Under the pieces are notes generated by a model. It was given only the letters and a program-made list of their open reading frames with translations, did not search any database and was not told the origin of the DNA. A program made the position numbers and the translations under genes. A DNA stretch of 6,334 bases from Gammaproteobacteria bacterium UBA4475. GTDB taxonomy: Bacteria > Pseudomonadota > Gammaproteobacteria > Pseudomonadales > Azotimanducaceae. This document shows positions 5,321 through 6,334 of the stretch, piece by piece (position 1 is the stretch's first letter; each line of letters opens with the position of its first letter). The stretch spans positions 1-6,334 of the forward strand of contig DGOD01000245.1 of assembly GCA_002389265.1 (NCBI GenBank). The letters are read 5' to 3'.

Positions 5321-6334
5321 TTACGGCAGCATCTGGTACGCAGCTGTCCGCAGATCGTCTGCCATGGGCAATACCGAACCCAGGTATTGAGCCATGATGA
5401 TTCCAATCATATCCTCCTTGGGATCAACCCAAAAGTAGGTGCTGGCAGCGCCGGCCCAACCAAATTCGCCTTGGCCGGTAAGAGCCAAGGCTTTGCCTGT
5501 ATCCATCATGATACGCACACCCAAACCCCAGCCATAACCCGGTAATGGGTTCATGCCGATGGTCAGGGGCAGTTGGCTGTCTGGAATGCGGTTGGTGGTC
5601 ATCATATCCAGCATTTTTCGAGACAAAAGAATCTGACCGTCTGGTGTCGTGCCGGTCAACAGCATGCGAGCAAAGCGAGCGTAGTCACTCAGACTGGAAT
5701 ATAGTCCATGGCCACCGCGAGTAAATGCCGGGTCGGTGGACGGGTACATGTCCTCAACATTAGCGTCGATCAAACGTTGCACTGACGGTGGGTTCAGGGA
5801 TGAAAATTCGCTCACATCAGTGACGCCATACATCGGCATCAGACGTGCCTGTTTGGCGGCAGGCACATGGAAGTCCGTGTCATGCATGCCCAGTGGCGTG
5901 AGTATGTGCTCTTGCAACAAGCTCACAAGACTCTGACCCGTGGCCTTCTCCAGCACATGGGCCAGGACATCAGTAGAGACGCTGTAGCGATACTGGGAGC
6001 CAGGCTGGAATGCCAGCGGTTGGGCAGCGAGTTTGGTCATCATCTCGTCGAGACTGCATTTACCATCACTACTCAGGTCCACGGCGTCATAGCCCGGTGC
6101 AATATGGCAGCCGGTAATGAACTCATAGCTGAACCCGCTACGATGGGTCAGCAGGTCTTCTACCAGTATGGGGCGCGCAACCGGTTCAAGCCGACCGCTG
6201 GCATGCAGTACCCGCATGCCGGCAAACACTGGATTAAATTGCGGCAGGGCGTCATACAGGCGCAGCCTGCCTTGCTCGATCAACATCAGGGCCATCACCG
6301 AGACGATGGGTTTGGTCATGGAATAGATGCGGTA
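5321..6334 (-). CDS. Serine hydrolase of the beta-lactamase (class C-like)/esterase family (5' partial)
   Basis: This serine beta-lactamase-fold hydrolase resembles EstB-type esterases and class C enzymes. The frame is open to the window edge, and the residues before the Met at 6319 read YRIYS, giving YSMTKP. This is the catalytic SxxK motif, with the nucleophilic Ser at 6320-6322 and Lys at 6311-6313. The Met at 6319 therefore cannot be the true start, and the N-terminus (perhaps 50-100 residues) lies outside. Counting from that Met, other family marks are DLLTHRSGFSYEF (55-67), the YSV triad element (112-114, the YxN/YSx position, Tyr112), HGLYSSLSDYARFARMLL (204-221) and EFGWAGAASTYFWVDP (285-300), which matches the GWxG region of EstB-like proteins. 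The C-terminus DDLRTAAYQMLP is where relatives normally end. Substrate is unknown; a carboxylesterase is more likely than a true beta-lactamase. Whether it has a signal peptide cannot be seen. The alpha-galactosidase follows 137 bp downstream on the same strand, too far for a tight operon. Confidence 0.9.
   Translation of the reverse strand, partial: YRIYSMTKPIVSVMALMLIEQGRLRLYDALPQFNPVFAGMRVLHASGRLEPVARPILVEDLLTHRSGFSYEFITGCHIAPGYDAVDLSSDGKCSLDEMMTKLAAQPLAFQPGSQYRYSVSTDVLAHVLEKATGQSLVSLLQEHILTPLGMHDTDFHVPAAKQARLMPMYGVTDVSEFSSLNPPSVQRLIDANVEDMYPSTDPAFTRGGHGLYSSLSDYARFARMLLTGTTPDGQILLSRKMLDMMTTNRIPDSQLPLTIGMNPLPGYGWGLGVRIMMDTGKALALTGQGEFGWAGAASTYFWVDPKEDMIGIIMAQYLGSVLPMADDLRTAAYQMLP

Overview
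The window looks like chromosomal DNA from a gammaproteobacterium, perhaps a marine, polysaccharide-using lineage of the Cellvibrionales type. That placement rests on the overall flavour of the proteins (RluA-type pseudouridine synthase, GH36 alpha-galactosidase, bacterial isopenicillin-N-synthase-like oxygenase, EstB-like serine hydrolase) and is an inference. There is no rRNA, tRNA, CRISPR array, transposase or phage gene, and nothing that looks like a defence system.

Layout from left to right. The end of a small, unrecognised protein with a C-terminal CPFCG motif (2-241, +) is followed by a DUF4188 monooxygenase-like protein (312-788, +). An RluA-family pseudouridine synthase (891-1754, -) converges on the latter; the 100-bp junction holds an 11-bp tandem repeat that runs into the synthase stop codon. 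The start region of the synthase is duplicated in tandem just upstream (1721-1838), leaving a 15-codon in-frame mini-ORF ahead of the real start. An Fe(II)/2-oxoglutarate-type oxygenase (2022-2975, +) diverges from it. A cytoplasmic GH36 alpha-galactosidase (3036-5183, -) converges on the oxygenase. Upstream of it, on the same strand, lies a serine hydrolase of the beta-lactamase/esterase family (5321-6334, -), whose N-terminus is cut off by the window edge.

The serine hydrolase and the alpha-galactosidase are codirectional but separated by 137 bp. That gap contains a perfect 16-bp inverted repeat with extra TTAGT/ACTAA elements, 16-65 bp before the galactosidase start, and it overlaps a weak promoter-like pair. 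This is the best candidate regulatory element in the window and suggests that the galactosidase has its own control. The other genes look like independent units with no shared pathway. I see no convincing multi-gene system; the most interesting signals are the three repeat structures.
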